Shown here piece by piece: positions 38,186 to 50,893 of a stretch of 64,000 nt of DNA; the stretch's first letter is position 1; each line of letters begins with the position of its first letter. This DNA is from Termitomyces sp. T153 (taxonomy: Eukaryota > Basidiomycota > Agaricomycetes > Agaricales > Lyophyllaceae): NCBI GenBank assembly GCA_018296165.2, contig JACKQL020000029.1:651739-715738 (forward strand), given 5' to 3'. Made by a program: the position numbers and the translations under genes. The notes below the pieces were generated by a model. It saw only the letters and a list, made by a program, of their open reading frames with translations, was not told the origin of the DNA and did no database searches.

Positions 38186-39159
38186 AGGTGAGTTTGGGGA
38201 TTCCTGACCGGATTCGCTTACCCTCACGCCTTTCAAGTTAGTAAGGTGGTTGTCACCTAGGACTATTACTTATCAGTACGTTTCCATAATACCGCCATCG
38301 CTGTCATCTTCCTTTTCGACAGAGTCATGGACAAAGTCGCGAATAAAGAATCGTATGGTATTCTTGTATATCCATTATAGACTCGTGCTTTGGTTCTCGC
38401 AACTCAACTTGTCGCAGCTGTAGCTTTTCGAGTTACTTGTGCCGAGACGATACATCATTGCGTTCTGAGGTAATTCTGCTTCGATGACATCGAGGTTTTA
38501 GAAGGCTCTAAGTATTGGCTCCAATGTCCCGTCATTAGTTTGGAATGATATTCGATTTTTCCTGGAACTTGAGAATAGTGGCTCTTCTCTTCCTCTTTCT
38601 GACATTTACTCCAAAAGAAGTGAGAATTGCAGTCATTTGACTAGGAAACGAACAAATCATCTTTGAAATCAAGAGATACATTACAGAAACGACACGGTAT
38701 ATAATCTTTCGCGTTTCGTCGCAGAATGCTTTGAAGTCTTTGAACTTTTCTTAAAGACCAGACTACTGCATGCCACCCACAGCTTTTTTTCTTGATACAA
38801 CGTCCCTCTTCGGTTGCAAATGTTTCACCCCGCCGTAAAAAGTCACAGGCCTGATGATCTCGTCAAGGAAGACCGACCGAAAACACATTCTAACGTCTGG
38901 CCATTCTTGGAACTGAACACACGCAATATCATGTACATCAAAGCGTGTTGTCTAAGCGTTCCACAGCATTCAGAGATATGCTCATCATCCTGCCGCAGCC
39001 ACATGAATCTACCTCTGAGGTATGCAGAATCATGTCCCTGTTATATTTGGTCACCTGTTGAGAGAACTATATGACTGGTGAGTTGCAAATAAATCATACC
39101 ATACAATCCTTCAGCAAAATGAAATAGGTTTTTTTCATCACTCTACTCTACTACTGAGA
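38186..39159. other. Intergenic, no gene recognised
   Basis: About 1 kb with ordinary CpG content downstream of COQ4. Short frames exist (longest about 86 codons at 38814), without domains or splice structure I can support. No tRNA was recognised. Confidence 0.5.
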
Positions 39160-39600
39160 TCCTTCCGATCCCTGACTGTAATGGTTTACCTTGACCATAA
39201 ATATGACTTCGCGCAATTTAGGAACGATGTGGTCACCGTTGAATCTACGAGTTTCCACATGAACTGAAACTTTATACAAAGGACGCCATGAATGTACGGG
39301 TACGGGATTTGAGCTTGAAGACAATCACCAACCTTTTGGATTGACTTACGACACTGGCGACTGAATAGATATGTTTTGCCTCGGAAGCGCAGATATCTCT
39401 TTTCATAGTTTTCGCGTAGCATAGCTTGGACCCATCCAGCCATTCCTTGTGTCAATCTTTCATGGAGTTTTTGTTCCAGACACATGAGCACACTATAAAC
39501 CGTATGAAAAGACGCATCGGGCGTGTTTTCTAAAGTATTTGCATATAGTTGAAAATAAACATATGCACTGTCACCGGTGAAACTTATTTATCTACCCTTA
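39160..39600 (-). CDS. Possible small gene or terminal exons of the kinase-like gene
   Basis: A minus-strand open stretch at about 39590-39340 reads GDSAYVYFQLYANTLENTPD and continues ERLTQGMAGWVQAMLRENYE and KRYLRFRGKTYLFSRQCR. After a putative intron starting GTAAGTC at about 39347, KVSVHVETRRFNGDHIVPK and LREVIFMVKV follow. Amino-acid composition looks coding. I do not recognise a family. No convincing start codon lies at its left edge. It may be a separate short gene, or exons continuing the pseudokinase gene if that gene's stop at 39635 is spliced out. Transcript data would decide. Confidence 0.35.
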
Positions 39601-39634
39601 CACAAAGGCCACAAAGAGCAAGTGAACTTTAGGT

Positions 39635-40985
39635 CTATGACGGCGGCAGAAAGAATTGCGGCGTGCTCCTTTTGGGTAATGACAATGTTGGTGTACTTGG
39701 GGACCCTTGTGAGGCGGACGTCGTGGTGTCAAGTGTCGACGCCTCAAAAGATTTACACAGAGCCTCGAATAACTTCCTCGCATCTTCTGCTCCAAACCCA
39801 TTAACCGTCATTGCTTTGACTAGACTTTTCATCTTCAGTTCAATGCGGGGAACCTACACCACAAATTCAGTGACAAGTCAACATGTAATCGTCGAATGAG
39901 TAAACTTGCATGGGTCAACATTTTCTCAATCATGGTGCCACATTCCTGAATGTCGTGTGTGAAAACAGAGGCTGACTCTTCTGACAATAAGATATCATCA
40001 TATTTCTTGGCATGATGAAGGTTGGTGAAGTAGTATCTGACAGGATATTCTGTCCGATCGAAGTCGACTAGTGATTCACAAGTGCTCGGTGCACTGCTGA
40101 GGTCGACCATGAAACACGTTGGATCGTGAAATGTTAGGTTTGCAATTTGAAGTTCGTGTAGAAATGTAAGGCCCTGCTAACATGATTGGTCGGCCTGTAT
40201 TTACTTTAGCAAAACGATCTCACCTCAAGTATTTGTCTAAAAAAATCAATGTAGTTTGACACAGTCTTGAACGGCGGCTGATCAAAAGGGTTGAGACGCT
40301 CCATACATAAGTAAACATTGTCGTCTCTCTCGATAGAACGCCTCAGATGAGGTATAGGGTTCCAAGGGTCTGAACGTAGTTCTTTATGATTGAGCTCCAA
40401 AATTAGATACAGTTCTGCCGAGTTGCGAGTTAAACATTTGACCATAAGAGAGTCTCGAAATTCGGGCAATGAAGGCTCCACGAGAATCTGCATGGGCCTC
40501 AGACCTGTGTTGCAATAAACCCATTGTGATACTCGCCATGTCAGAACAGTTAGTGTTAAAATTTGGGTTGTCTTCGAGAAGATGGTCAACCAACTTCTCA
40601 TAATCACTAAAATTGAAGAAGATCTTAGCATATGGTGCCAAACCTACATTGAGGACTTCACATACATGGCATAAGAAACTGATGATGACGAGGACCAGCT
40701 CGAGCACGACACGAAACTTGACGTTGACCCGCGAGACGGAGTCCCATCGAAAAGTCCCTCACCATTTGTAGTTCCCGCTCGTTCCATTCGTTGCAGGGGA
40801 TACCCGAATTGCGCATAGACTCCAGTATCCTCAAGAGTGATTTGGCTGCTTTCCGAATCCGAATCGGAGTCCTCTGGTGAGTGTAACAGTTCTTGGAAGT
40901 AAGTGTCCACGCAGGAAAAAGATTTTTCTACGTCATGACTGGCCAGATCATGAGGGGGAGAGGCAGGCGGGGGTGTAGCGGGCAT
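39635..40985 (-). CDS. Kinase-like protein, probable pseudokinase
   Basis: Start MPATPPPASPPHDLASHD at 40985 leads into an acidic/Ser-rich N-terminus (SPEDSDSDSESSQ) and then YAKIFFNFSDYEKLVDHLLE. The kinase-like part has LRSDPWNPIPHLRRSIERDD, VYLCMERLNPFDQPPF and YIDFFRQILEGLTFLHELQI, as in the hinge and helix E of Agaricomycete kinase-like proteins. The catalytic loop then reads IANLTFHDPTCFMVDLS, where relatives have IAHRD....N-type residues. The DFG position reads YYFTNLHHA. The catalytic Asp, the Asn and the metal-binding Asp therefore all appear lost. The tail ends KRSTPQFFLPPS. One intron (39854-39909) has a GC-AG donor, GCAAGT. The exon 1/2 junction near 40720 is uncertain. Partner and role unknown. 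Confidence 0.6.
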
Positions 40986-41341
40986 ATTCGCCGCAAGTTG
41001 CACGTCCGAAGGAAACTCAAAGTCCGACAGGTCAAGTGCATCCTTTTATACATATGCCGGGTGGATTTGACGCTCATATCTGAGACTGACTCGGAGACGT
41101 CAAGGATGCAGATCTGAGATCATGCCAGGAATCTCGGAAGCTGCAGGAAGCTCCGAGGCGGGACATAGTAATGTTCACTATTACATATATGAAGCCTTTA
41201 ACCAGATTCATGCGATTTTGTGATGGTATGCACTCTGGTTTACTATGATGTAGCATGATGCAATTGATTGCATTTGTCCCAATTACGTAATATATCACCT
41301 GATGACTGCTCATTTTCTTGTTCACACAAAAAACTGCAGTG
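40986..41341. promoter_or_regulatory. Divergent intergenic region, pseudokinase / RRP6
   Basis: About 350 bp between the start codons of two divergent genes. It holds no gene and must contain both promoters. No clear motif was found. Confidence 0.5.
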
Positions 41342-44300
41342 ATGACAAGCGAAGCATCTAGCAGTGCTCTTACTTCTGGTACCTTCAATGACTTTAACTC
41401 ACGACTCCAAATTAATGCACTGAAGACGACGAAGACCGGGCTTGCATTACCAAATGATGTTGCGTTCTATCGTTCTATGGACTCAGAGTTTGCAAAAGAA
41501 CTAGACAACTTCTCATCGCGAGTTCTCTCCTTGGCGAACAAAGTCATTACTTTTGTGGCGACAGCCGACACCACCTCATCGCGAGCGAAAGTAAAAGCCA
41601 AATTGGAGAATCAAGATGATATCGTGGACAGCTTTCATTTACTTGTTGTAGACTCTATGGACCAACTCTTGGAAAGAACGGCGAGTCGCTTGAATCACTT
41701 CTATTTGGTTTATTCATTTTGCAACAGGATATATGCCTTGACGAATTTTTAGGTCGTATGAAAGCCCCTGCTATCACTCTTAATCCTGTTCCGCAGGTGA
41801 CAAAAGTTATGAAAACGGTAGGTCAAGTGGCCTCTTGCCTGCCGCTCCAAGTCTCATTCCTCATAGGTTACTCTTCGTGGTCACCTAGATCCTGTTATTC
41901 AACACGCTTCCCATATACTGAAGCCCCAATTATCGTTCAGACGGAAGGTGGAAAACAACGATCTACCATGGTATCCTTCATTATCCCACAAATACAATGC
42001 ACAAGTTCCACTTGGCTACGAGTTCCATGATTCTGATGCCGACCCTGCTTCTCCCATGTAGGTAATCATATATTACCTGTTGAATACCATCTGACACAAC
42101 TTGAAGCGCAACGCACCCATACCGTTATGAAATTGTCCATCTTCGTTACCCCGAACGAATTTTCAAACCTGTAGTGCCCCTTCCACCGAAAGACTTCTCA
42201 GACACACCCTTCACCTGGGTTTCGACGTCAGACGGTCTTCAAGCAATGCTTGCCAAACTACGGCAGGCGTCAGAAATTGCCGTTGACCTCGAACATCACG
42301 ACTATCGATCTTATGCAGGTTTCGTGTGCCTGATGCAGATAAGCACACGAGATGAGGATTATATCATCGATACGCTTGCGCTTAGAGAGGAGTTAGTCGA
42401 GCTCAATGAGATTTTTACAGAACAAAGTATTGTGAAGGTTCGATGATCCTCACTCTCTGGTCTCACTTTTCCGATAACCTATTAGGTATTCCACGGTGCA
42501 GAAAGCGATATTGTGTGGCTCCAGCAAGACTTCAACATATATGTTGTCAATCTATTTGATACCTTCCATGCATCGAAATCCCTAGGTTCATATCACTTTC
42601 GTGCCCTCTTGGTTTTCTCATCATATATTACAGACTTTCCGCGACACGGTCTAGCCAATCTCCTTGAGATGTACTGCGATTTCATCCCGGACAAACGATA
42701 TCAACTGGCTGATTGGCGTATACGGTTTGTAGCTATCCCTCTCCATTTGCTAGTCTTTTGACTGACTCGCAAAACAGTCCTTTACCAAAGGAAATGCTGG
42801 AATATGCGCGGTCTGACACTCACTTCTTATTGTACATCTACGACAATCTGCGAAATGCGTTACTGGATCGTGCACAATCGCGAGCCCAATCACGCGCAGA
42901 GTCTCGTTCGCCGTCTGGGTCGCCGCCCCGTGCTTCAACAACTGAAGATACTTCCCGTGTACTCATCAAGCAAGTTTTGGCGAAATCTATGGAAACTTCC
43001 TTGCGTACATATGAAAAGGAGGTCTATGATGCTGAAGGTGGTACTGGGAGCAACGGATGGGACACTCTGGCTCGTAAATGGAATAAAGGTGCGTTGCTTG
43101 CCGGAGGGCCAGATGTTGGTGTTAGTGCCCTCCAGCGTGCAGTTTACCAAGCCGTGCATAAATGGAGAGAAATGGTTGCACGCATGGATGACGAAAGCAC
43201 AAGGTATATTTCGAGGCATCGATGTTAAAATGACCTGACCTGATCTAATTCTTTCCAAGATATGTTTTGGCGAATCATTTCTTGTTCCAGTTGGCAGAAC
43301 AGCCCCCTGCAGACATGGCGGCGTTGCTTGGCGTATTTCGCTCAGTTCCACCTGTCATCCGCAAGTACGCCAAGGAGCTTTTGGAAGTAATCAGGGATTG
43401 TGTCAAGCGACATTCGTTGAGTGGTACCACTCCTTCGGCTCCTGGAGTCACATTACATCCACCAGTCCCTCAAGGTACTGAATCTTCCACCGTGCCACAA
43501 ACCAAATCGAATGAAACCCCTCTTCCTAGTCTCTGGATCCGCAGTCAGTCAATATGTTTTATCCAGAAGTATCTGATCTGAAACTCCACGTCTTCGCGGC
43601 ATTTCTGCAAACAGCATCAGAAAGCAATGCAGTTACCTCGACTTCATCGCTCTTTGGCGCGACATTGACCTCGATTTGCAGCACACCTCGATCATTAAGC
43701 GTGTTCTCAACAACAAAAAGTTCATTGTTTGGTAATGCACCCTCTAGCATATCCCCCTCTAAACTCGTGCGTCCCTCATTTCTCGTCCATCATGCCTCTT
43801 GACGTAGCGTTTTGAAACGCAGTCGGAAAATGGACATTCGTATCTACCTCCTCACTTCCGCGACGTGATTGCTCGTATCAACAGCACGCTTGTATCTGCG
43901 CCCACAATGCCAAGAGTATGTATGCTGACTCTCCTTTTCTTGAAGTCCTCCCCAATGTTATTCTTCTTTTCCACAGGTTGCAGAATCAAATATTGAGACC
44001 GTTCCAGAAAATGGTCCTGAAGATGCACAAGTTTCGTTAACAGAGGTATCAGGGATGCAGGTCGAAGTCCCTTTCGTTCCCGCTTCGCAGCGAAGAGTAG
44101 TCCAGGTTACCGAAGACGACTCGATTGTTGTCGTTGGCCAAGCAAGGCAGAGGAAACGCAAACGAACGAAACTGACGACTGATGGGTTAGCCGAGGCATC
44201 CAGTCTCAAGAATGAACACAAAAATAAGGACGGCAGAGCTCAAGACGATGTCAACAACCATGAGCCGTTTGATTTTACGGCTGTACCGAATATTCTGGAT

Positions 44301-44502
44301 GACAACCCAAATGTCGAGGACATGAAGCAGAAGAAGCAAAAGAGGCAAAAGAAGCAAAAGACTGGTAAAAACGTTGACATACATCGTTGGTTATTTCTGG
44401 CTTATATCACTTATAGGTGGTACTTTCTACGGTGACTTCCCTGCTCCACCCAAGGCGCACAGTGAACTCAAACGCGGCAACCAGTCCTACACTTTCAAGT
44501 AG
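41342..44502 (+). CDS. RRP6: RRP6 / EXOSC10, nuclear exosome 3'-5' exoribonuclease
   Basis: Exon 1 (41342-41680, 113 codons) starts [18 protein letters not shown] and carries the PMC2NT region that binds Rrp47. Exon 2 is 41728-41817. The DEDD-Y nuclease (about 42170-42850) has [16 protein letters not shown] with Asp and Glu, [16 protein letters not shown] with the third Asp, and [14 protein letters not shown] with Tyr and the last Asp. An HRDC domain follows ([17 protein letters not shown], about 43258-43400). The tail has [15 protein letters not shown], a Lys/Gln-rich run, and the end [16 protein letters not shown] with SYTFK. It trims and degrades nuclear RNAs with the core exosome. Intron 1 (41681-41727) begins GCGAGT, a GC-AG intron; the 339-nt and 90-nt exons keep frame. 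The last exon is partly duplicated at 54192. The third quarter (43540-43990) was not fully resolved. Confidence 0.93.
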
Positions 44503-44833
44503 TAGAGTTGGTGCCTGCAGCCCATCTTTTTTTTGTTCCATACGTCATTGTTGTTTCCATACAAGAACTTTTATTTATCGGGACACGATACAGTTCTACC
44601 GCAACCTTCCGGTGCAATCGTGCCCGTGGTATCGCCCCCTGACGCCCGTGATATGTGTTCAAATTTCCGGTTACATACATAACGATTTACATATACGGAA
44701 AGCATGAATCCAATCTTTGACTGGTTCGACAAGTCAGATTCGAAACTACACTTGAACACATTTGCTGCAACATGTGCCCCTCGATATATAAAAACTCTCA
44801 GAAAATGTCTGACGTCTCAACACGCCTCTTACT
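44503..44833. promoter_or_regulatory. Upstream region of the MFS pseudogene, duplicated upstream of the intact copy
   Basis: GGTGCAATCGTGCCCG (about 44610) corresponds to GGTGCAATCGTGCTCG at about 54417 upstream of the second MFS gene. The duplicated segment thus includes promoter sequence. No gene. Confidence 0.6.
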
Positions 44834-46664
44834 ATGTCCCAATTATTAAGGTCGTCGATGAGGCTTAATAGCCATGTACCGATGCACCTAGCTACTTCGG
44901 TTGTATCATCGGAATCGAGTGTGGCCCATGTATCTGCACCATCAGACATTGAACATATTCCAGTCGTAAATGATCCTCGAGCGTGGTCTCCACTACGAAA
45001 GGTTCCCTAATCTTTCTTTGCAGTTCATAATGATTTTTTCATGATGAATGGTGGCGTGGCTCTTGAAACCTTAGTTTGGCAATGATTTCACGCACTGGTA
45101 TCATAGCTGGACTTGCTGCCAGTATCCAGAACCGTAAGTGGGATGCTTAAGCCGGTGACTTCTTCATGTTTAGCTGATCAACGATTATAGCGACGGTACA
45201 ACAGATGCAGGATGACCTTCCAGCTACTGGCTCTCAATTTAGTTGGAGTCTTTCGGCGTTTATTCTAGTCCATGGCCTGATGCCTTTGGTCTGGAGCTTA
45301 GCGAAGTAAAAGGGCGAGAAGTGAGTAACCTTGTTGTGTAACAAGACACCTCCTATTAGTTTTACTAGATGGTGTATATTCTCTCCTTAGCGCTCTTTAT
45401 GTTGGGATCCATCGTCGTCGCTGTCGGCAGGAAAGTAGGGCTGTAAGTGATATGTTCATATTTCCACAACCATGAAATGACAACTACTTCTCATAGGGTC
45501 ATCGGCTTTCGATGTCTCCAAGCTGCGGGGTACGAAGTCTTTGCCAAGGAGATCGGTGGTTCTAACTGTATTTGACAGGTCCAGTGCTGTGATTTCTATT
45601 GACGCCGCTACATTGGCTGATATGTATGAACCCGCTGAACGAGGCGCCCACTACTGGCAGCCAATGATGTTTCCTGAGGAATTACTGAAAAAGAAACTTG
45701 TTATACCATTTCCAAACAGGGTATTTCCAATGGAAAAAGGCTCTAAACAATGGGAAAAGCCTTTTTCCCAAGGAAAATTCTGTCAAAGAAATGATATAAC
45801 AGGTTTCTTTTCCCATTTTTCCAATGGAAATAGGTTCCAGTGCTAGCAGTGACCAAAGTCCACATCATTCATCCCAACATCTTTTACCAGGCTGACCTTC
45901 AGATTTGATAGATGATATATTATATGGCACCCTTGCTTGGTCCTGTGAGAACGACATTTATATACAACGAGGATGTACTGTTGATATTTCTGGGACGCCA
46001 GTCTCCAGAGCCCATTCTTGGTGGGGGCCTCACCACAGGCTTAGGCTGGCGAGCCATTTTTTGGTTCATGAGTATAGTCGGCAGTTCTATTTGCTTTTAC
46101 TTTGTTGTTTTCTTCCAGGGACACGTTTTAAAAGGAATGCAGCTTAATATATCAGAATGTTCTCAAGCAATGGATGGAAAAAGCTGCGAATAGAAAATCA
46201 CTGAATAATGATCTTGAAAAGAACTCACCTCCGGGGCAGGTTGTGATAACTCTGAAAGATGTCAATCTGAAAAGATCACTCGTTCTGGTGTTACACCAAA
46301 TCAATAATGTAACGATTTTGTTAGGCAAAGGATCACCACACTTACCAATGATTCAGGTCTTCAATTTTCCTTTGTGTTCCTTATCACATACACAACTGCT
46401 TGTACCCTCAGTATGCATTATAGTTTCAATGGGCTAAGAATTGGACTTGTTATTGTTGCTTTTGGAATCAGTACGTTGCATGGATTCTGCTTCTTCTCGA
46501 AGAAACCTGATGCTGCCTCAGGCTCCATTACTGATAGCTTACTAGGCGGTCATTTCTCTGATCACAAGCTAGCTCGACTGAAAGCAGCAGATGGGAATGT
46601 CAGTTATCCAGAGGAAATTTGATCACCCATCTCTCTCGAACATTGAACTGAATGCTGCCCAGAT
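44834..46664 (+). pseudogene. MFS transporter pseudogene, unit-1 copy (5' part)
   Basis: It matches the intact MFS gene at 54590-56837 exon by exon. The start MSQLLRSSMRLNSHVP corresponds to MTLNDHASIH; VVNDPRAWSPLRK, AMISRTGIIAGLAASIQN, FSWSLSAFILVHGL and GGGLTTGLGWRAIFWF follow in order. Lesions: about 4 nt are missing at TGGAGCTTAGCGAAG (about 45297) where the intact copy has TGGAGCGCGATTAGTGAAG, a frameshift; a 203-bp MITE sits at 45649; the sequence is broken at 46664 by Copia-2. Its next bases resume at 52231. Several frames appear open between lesions, so decay is fairly recent. Confidence 0.88.
45649..45851. mobile_element. 203-bp CACTA-like MITE with internal foldback
   Basis: Ends are CACTACTGGCA and, on the other strand, CACTGCTAGCA. 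Inside, GAAACTTGTTATAC pairs with GATATAACAGGTTTC, and AAAAAGGC pairs with GCCTTTTT, so most of it can fold. The intact MFS paralogue lacks it (GAACGAGGTACCAAAG). Flanks GCC and ACC fit a 3-bp target duplication with one change. CACTA termini and 3-bp duplications are typical of the CACTA/EnSpm superfamily. It interrupts the coding region just after YEPAERG. Confidence 0.8.
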
Positions 46665-46991
46665 TGTTAGAAGTCAGACCTATGAACAAGTGTAAGTTTA
46701 CTCCCTCAGTCCAGTAGAATTGACTGCATTAGACTGTACCTATGAACAAGTGTAAGTTTACTCTATAGGTACAGTCAGTCTATATGTAAATAGAATGATA
46801 CGTTCAGTTACTCACCCCTCAGTCCGGTAGAATTGACTGAGGGGATTGTCTAATGTAGCTGTATATATACGAGTGTGTAGAACAATGAGAATATGTAGAT
46901 AGACAAAGTGTACATTGAAGACAAAACATTGGTGACGGTGGCCAGTGGCCCTGTGTGACGAGTGGCTGGTGTGATATGTGAAATGCTAACA
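46665..46991 (-). repeat. Copia-2 LTR, left (3' LTR of element)
   Basis: TGTTAGAAGTC...ATGCTAACA, 327 bp. It differs from the right LTR at six positions, all transitions. It contains a tandem pair of ACCTATGAACAAGTGTAAG. Confidence 0.95.
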
Positions 46992-49900
46992 CTCCTCCTC
47001 ACCCAGATGCTCCTCCTCACATATTATTGTGGGGCTTTAGTGAAGACCAAGGTGGGGACGAAGGTACGTGAATGCAGGTGTGTGAAGAGCCTTCGTAAAA
47101 ATGTCTGCAGTATTCTCTTGGGATGGAACACGAAGTAGAACTAGTTCGTTGGATTGAACGCGTTTGTGGAGGAAATGATACTTGATATCCACATGTTTTA
47201 TGCATGCATGCAGGAGAGGGTCCTCGGACAGAGCAATTGCGGAGTTGTTGTCGCAGAACATTTTAGTCGGACGGTCCATGAGATCGAAACTGATGCCTTT
47301 CAACAGGGCTCGGAGCCAGATGCATTCCTGAGCACTCTCAAATGCAGCCATATATTCTGCCTCACAAGATGAGGCAGCTACTGTCTGCTGCTTCCTGACA
47401 GCCCATGACACCACACCTGATCCAAGATTCCATAAATATCCTCCAATGCTACGTCGAGTATCAGGGCAGCTTGCCCAGTCGGAGTTGGTGAATCCATTGA
47501 GATCTATGCTAGTGTTTGATCCTCCGAGATGAAGTTGGAGATCGTGCGTTCCTTTCAGGTAACAAACCAGATGTATTGCAGCATTCCAGTGAGGAGTTGC
47601 ATACGAGTCTAGATACTGTGTGAGTTGTTGTACCCCGAACACAATGTCAGGTCAAGTAGATATAGCTACATAGAGCAAGCACCCAACCAGCTGGCGGTAT
47701 GGAGTCTTTTCCATGGTTCGACACTCCTCCTGAGGTAGTGAATCTCAATTGATGTGTCGCAGCTTCGTGTTAGGGTCCATAGGCAGGGATAGGGGTGTGG
47801 CATCCTTCTGGCTGAATTGGGAGACAATTTTATCAATGAGCCCGGTCTGTGACAGCTTTACACAGTTGTTAGGGCAATCCCATTCCACAGCGATTCCCAC
47901 TACAAAGTGCAGGACTCCAAGATTGGAAATTGTCCAGGCTCGACACATTTGGGCTTTGAAACATTTGTTTTCTTCCTTGCTGCTTGCAATGGACAGAAAA
48001 TCGTTGACATGGAGTGCTGTGATGACAGTACCATGGTCAGTGGCTCGGTAGAAGATACAGGATTTGCTTGCCAGACATTGGAATCCCCAAGAAGCCATGT
48101 TGTCATTAACTGCCTGATTCCAAATCCTTCCGGCCTGTTTCATGCTGTACAATCCCCTTACCAACATCCATACCCAGTCCTCTTTGCCCTGCTCCTCAAA
48201 TCCTTTGGGCTGCTTCATGAATTGTACTTCATCTTCAGGGAGAATGCCATAAGAAATGCTGTCTTCATGTCGATCTGAGTCGCATCCCACCCTTTTGCAG
48301 CTGCCAGATGAAGCAGGATCCACCACAATTCCATGCATGCTGTGGGTGATGTAGTTTTAGTGAAGTCTTGACCATATACTTGTTTGTGACCTCGAAATAC
48401 TAGTCTAACTTTGAACCTGACTGCATTACCATGTTCATTGCACTTGATTTTAAAGATGGGGTGCCCACTTCTGACCTTTTGGCTGGCTGGTACCGCTGAA
48501 TGGGGTATGAGTCAGTATATGCCCATGTCCTTCAGAGAGTTGAGTTCATCTTGATATGCTGCCTCCCAATGACTGGCATTGCCAGACTGTCTTGCCTTGG
48601 CCCAGGTATGTGGCTCATTGCTGATTTCTGGCGCTAAGGGATGACCTTCGAGCTCACAAGTGGCAGTCAACAGATACTCAATTTCTTGCAACAATGTAAT
48701 GTTGGCTAGATTGGGACCATCCAGATCTCAATCTGCAATCTGGTCCTCGGTAACTTGATCAGCTGCTCCTAATTGTTGATTGGTAGCCCTCATTGCCTCA
48801 TGTTGTGCTTGTAGGCGCTCTCCAGCTGCGATAGACTCTTGTACAGCTTTTTGAGTTCAAGATTGTGGAGCATTGTCAGGGTCAGCTCTGAAAGTTGGTA
48901 CAGGTATATGCTGGGATCTATGGAGTTGGGTGACAACTGGTACGTTCTGAGGTCCAACAGGTTTAGGTTGCAGTGGTGGGATGTGTTCAACAGGTTTAGG
49001 TTGCAGGTGGGGGATGTGTTCAGGTGCTCCTCCTGAGATGGTTGTGCTGTCGTTGTCAGGGCTGGTGAGGTCGAGTTGGTGCTGAGTAGGCAGCTGTTTG
49101 TTGTCAATAGGATGTGAAAATGATACAGGTGTCCAATGTGATTCCTTGTAGCTCTCACAGAATCTCATGTGGTAACTTTCATATATCTTTCCAGTAGACT
49201 TGTCATAGCATCTGTATGCCTTTGAGTCTTTAGCATATCCAATCAATATGCACTTGATAGATCGTGCATAAATCTTAGGATTATGTTCTGACTGGATGAG
49301 AACAAAGGCCTTGCACCCTATTTTGTGCATGTATGAGTACTTTGGCCGTTGGCCCATCCATGCTTCATGAGGGGTCATATTTTGTAAGGATTTCATAAGA
49401 GTTCGCTTATGAATGTGAGAAGCCATCATGTAGAATTCATCCCATAGGTTAGGGGGGCATCCTGCAGCTATCCAAATGGCACAAGCCTTTCCCATAAGAG
49501 TACGATGCATACATTTGACACGTCCAATATATGCGGATGTGTAAGCTGCCCTATGCTGTTGTTCTGACCCAGAGGACATGAGTCATGCCTGCATATTTTG
49601 TCCACTGAGTTCGCTATCATGGCCAGTGCGATAAGTGCCTAGTTTAGCCTGTACCTCATTTTCTCATGCCAGTTGCCATGCTTTGAGGTGGGGGAGAGCT
49701 TCAGCCTTGTTATGCAGCAGTATCAACCAGTGTTCACTTGTATAGTCATCAACAATATTCATGATATATTTGTATCCCGCACGAGACACTACAGCCTGAG
49801 GGCCAGCTAGATCAACCCATACTATCTCAAGTTTCCACATTGCTCTCCATCCTTCCTCCCACACCTTTGGGACTGCATTCCTTGTCTGTTTGCCAAGGAT

Positions 49901-50801
49901 ACATGAGTCACATTTAGGTGGCTTTGAGGAGAAGACAGAGGGCATACCTGGGACCATTCCAGTCTTTGCCATGTTGAGGACAGTCTGGTAGTTGCCATGT
50001 CCAAGACAATGATGCCAAGTTTCCAGGTCAGCAGTGTGCTGGAGTGAAAAGGCATGATGTTCAGAAGAGATAGAGTGGAGATTGAGGGTGTAAAGGCATT
50101 GATCTGGGGCAAGTGTTCCTCATGTGACAATTGAGCTGTGGATCGATCAAGAATCTTGACTGACAAGTTGTCAAATATGGTATCCAAACCTGAACACATG
50201 GCAAGAGAGCTGACAGATATGAGGCAAACAGTAGCATTTGGAATGTATAGGACATCCTGCAGAACAATATCAGCCCCTTTAGCAATGTGGAGCTGTATGT
50301 TTCCAATTCCAATTGCCATGACTGTGGATCCACCAAGCCCTTTCACATTGTGTGGATGGATTGGGCATAGGGTAAGAAAATCTTTGCAGCATGGTGAAAT
50401 ATGGACAGTTGTGCCGGAGTCTATGAGGAATGGTGTGGTATCTAGGAAGGGGACTGGTGAATGTCCTGAATGATTTGTTGGGGTTACGTTTGCAGTGAGT
50501 ATGTTCTCTGTAATTGGTCCCACTTGTACATTCCAGTCCATTGTGGTGCTGGTGTCATCTATGGCTGGGAATCCAACATGTTACCAGTACTCTGTGCTGT
50601 AGTCAAGGGGTGACTCTGAAAGAGATATGTTGACTTTTGCAATAGCCGCTGTTTCGGGAGCTGGAGGCTCCTCAAGCTGTGATGGATCCACATACCACAT
50701 CTTTCCATCTGCCCCTGTGACGGCAACAAAAGATTTTGGGGAAGGAGTCATGGTAGTGCTGGTTTTGGGTGAATACTTTGAGAGGTTAGACTTCCCTTTT
50801 G

Positions 50802-50893
50802 ATGCTCTCTGTGCTTCCTGAGCATCAGCAATAGATCTACCTGCCAGATGCTCTCTGTGCTTCCTGAGCATCAGCAATAGATCTACCTGCCAT
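50802..50893. repeat. 46-bp tandem duplication in Copia-2 Gag
   Basis: ATGCTCTCTGTGCTTCCTGA... occurs at 50802-50847 and 50848-50893. On the minus strand it doubles the peptide RSIADAQEAQRAS and shifts the frame by one base (46 is not a multiple of three). Confidence 0.9.
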
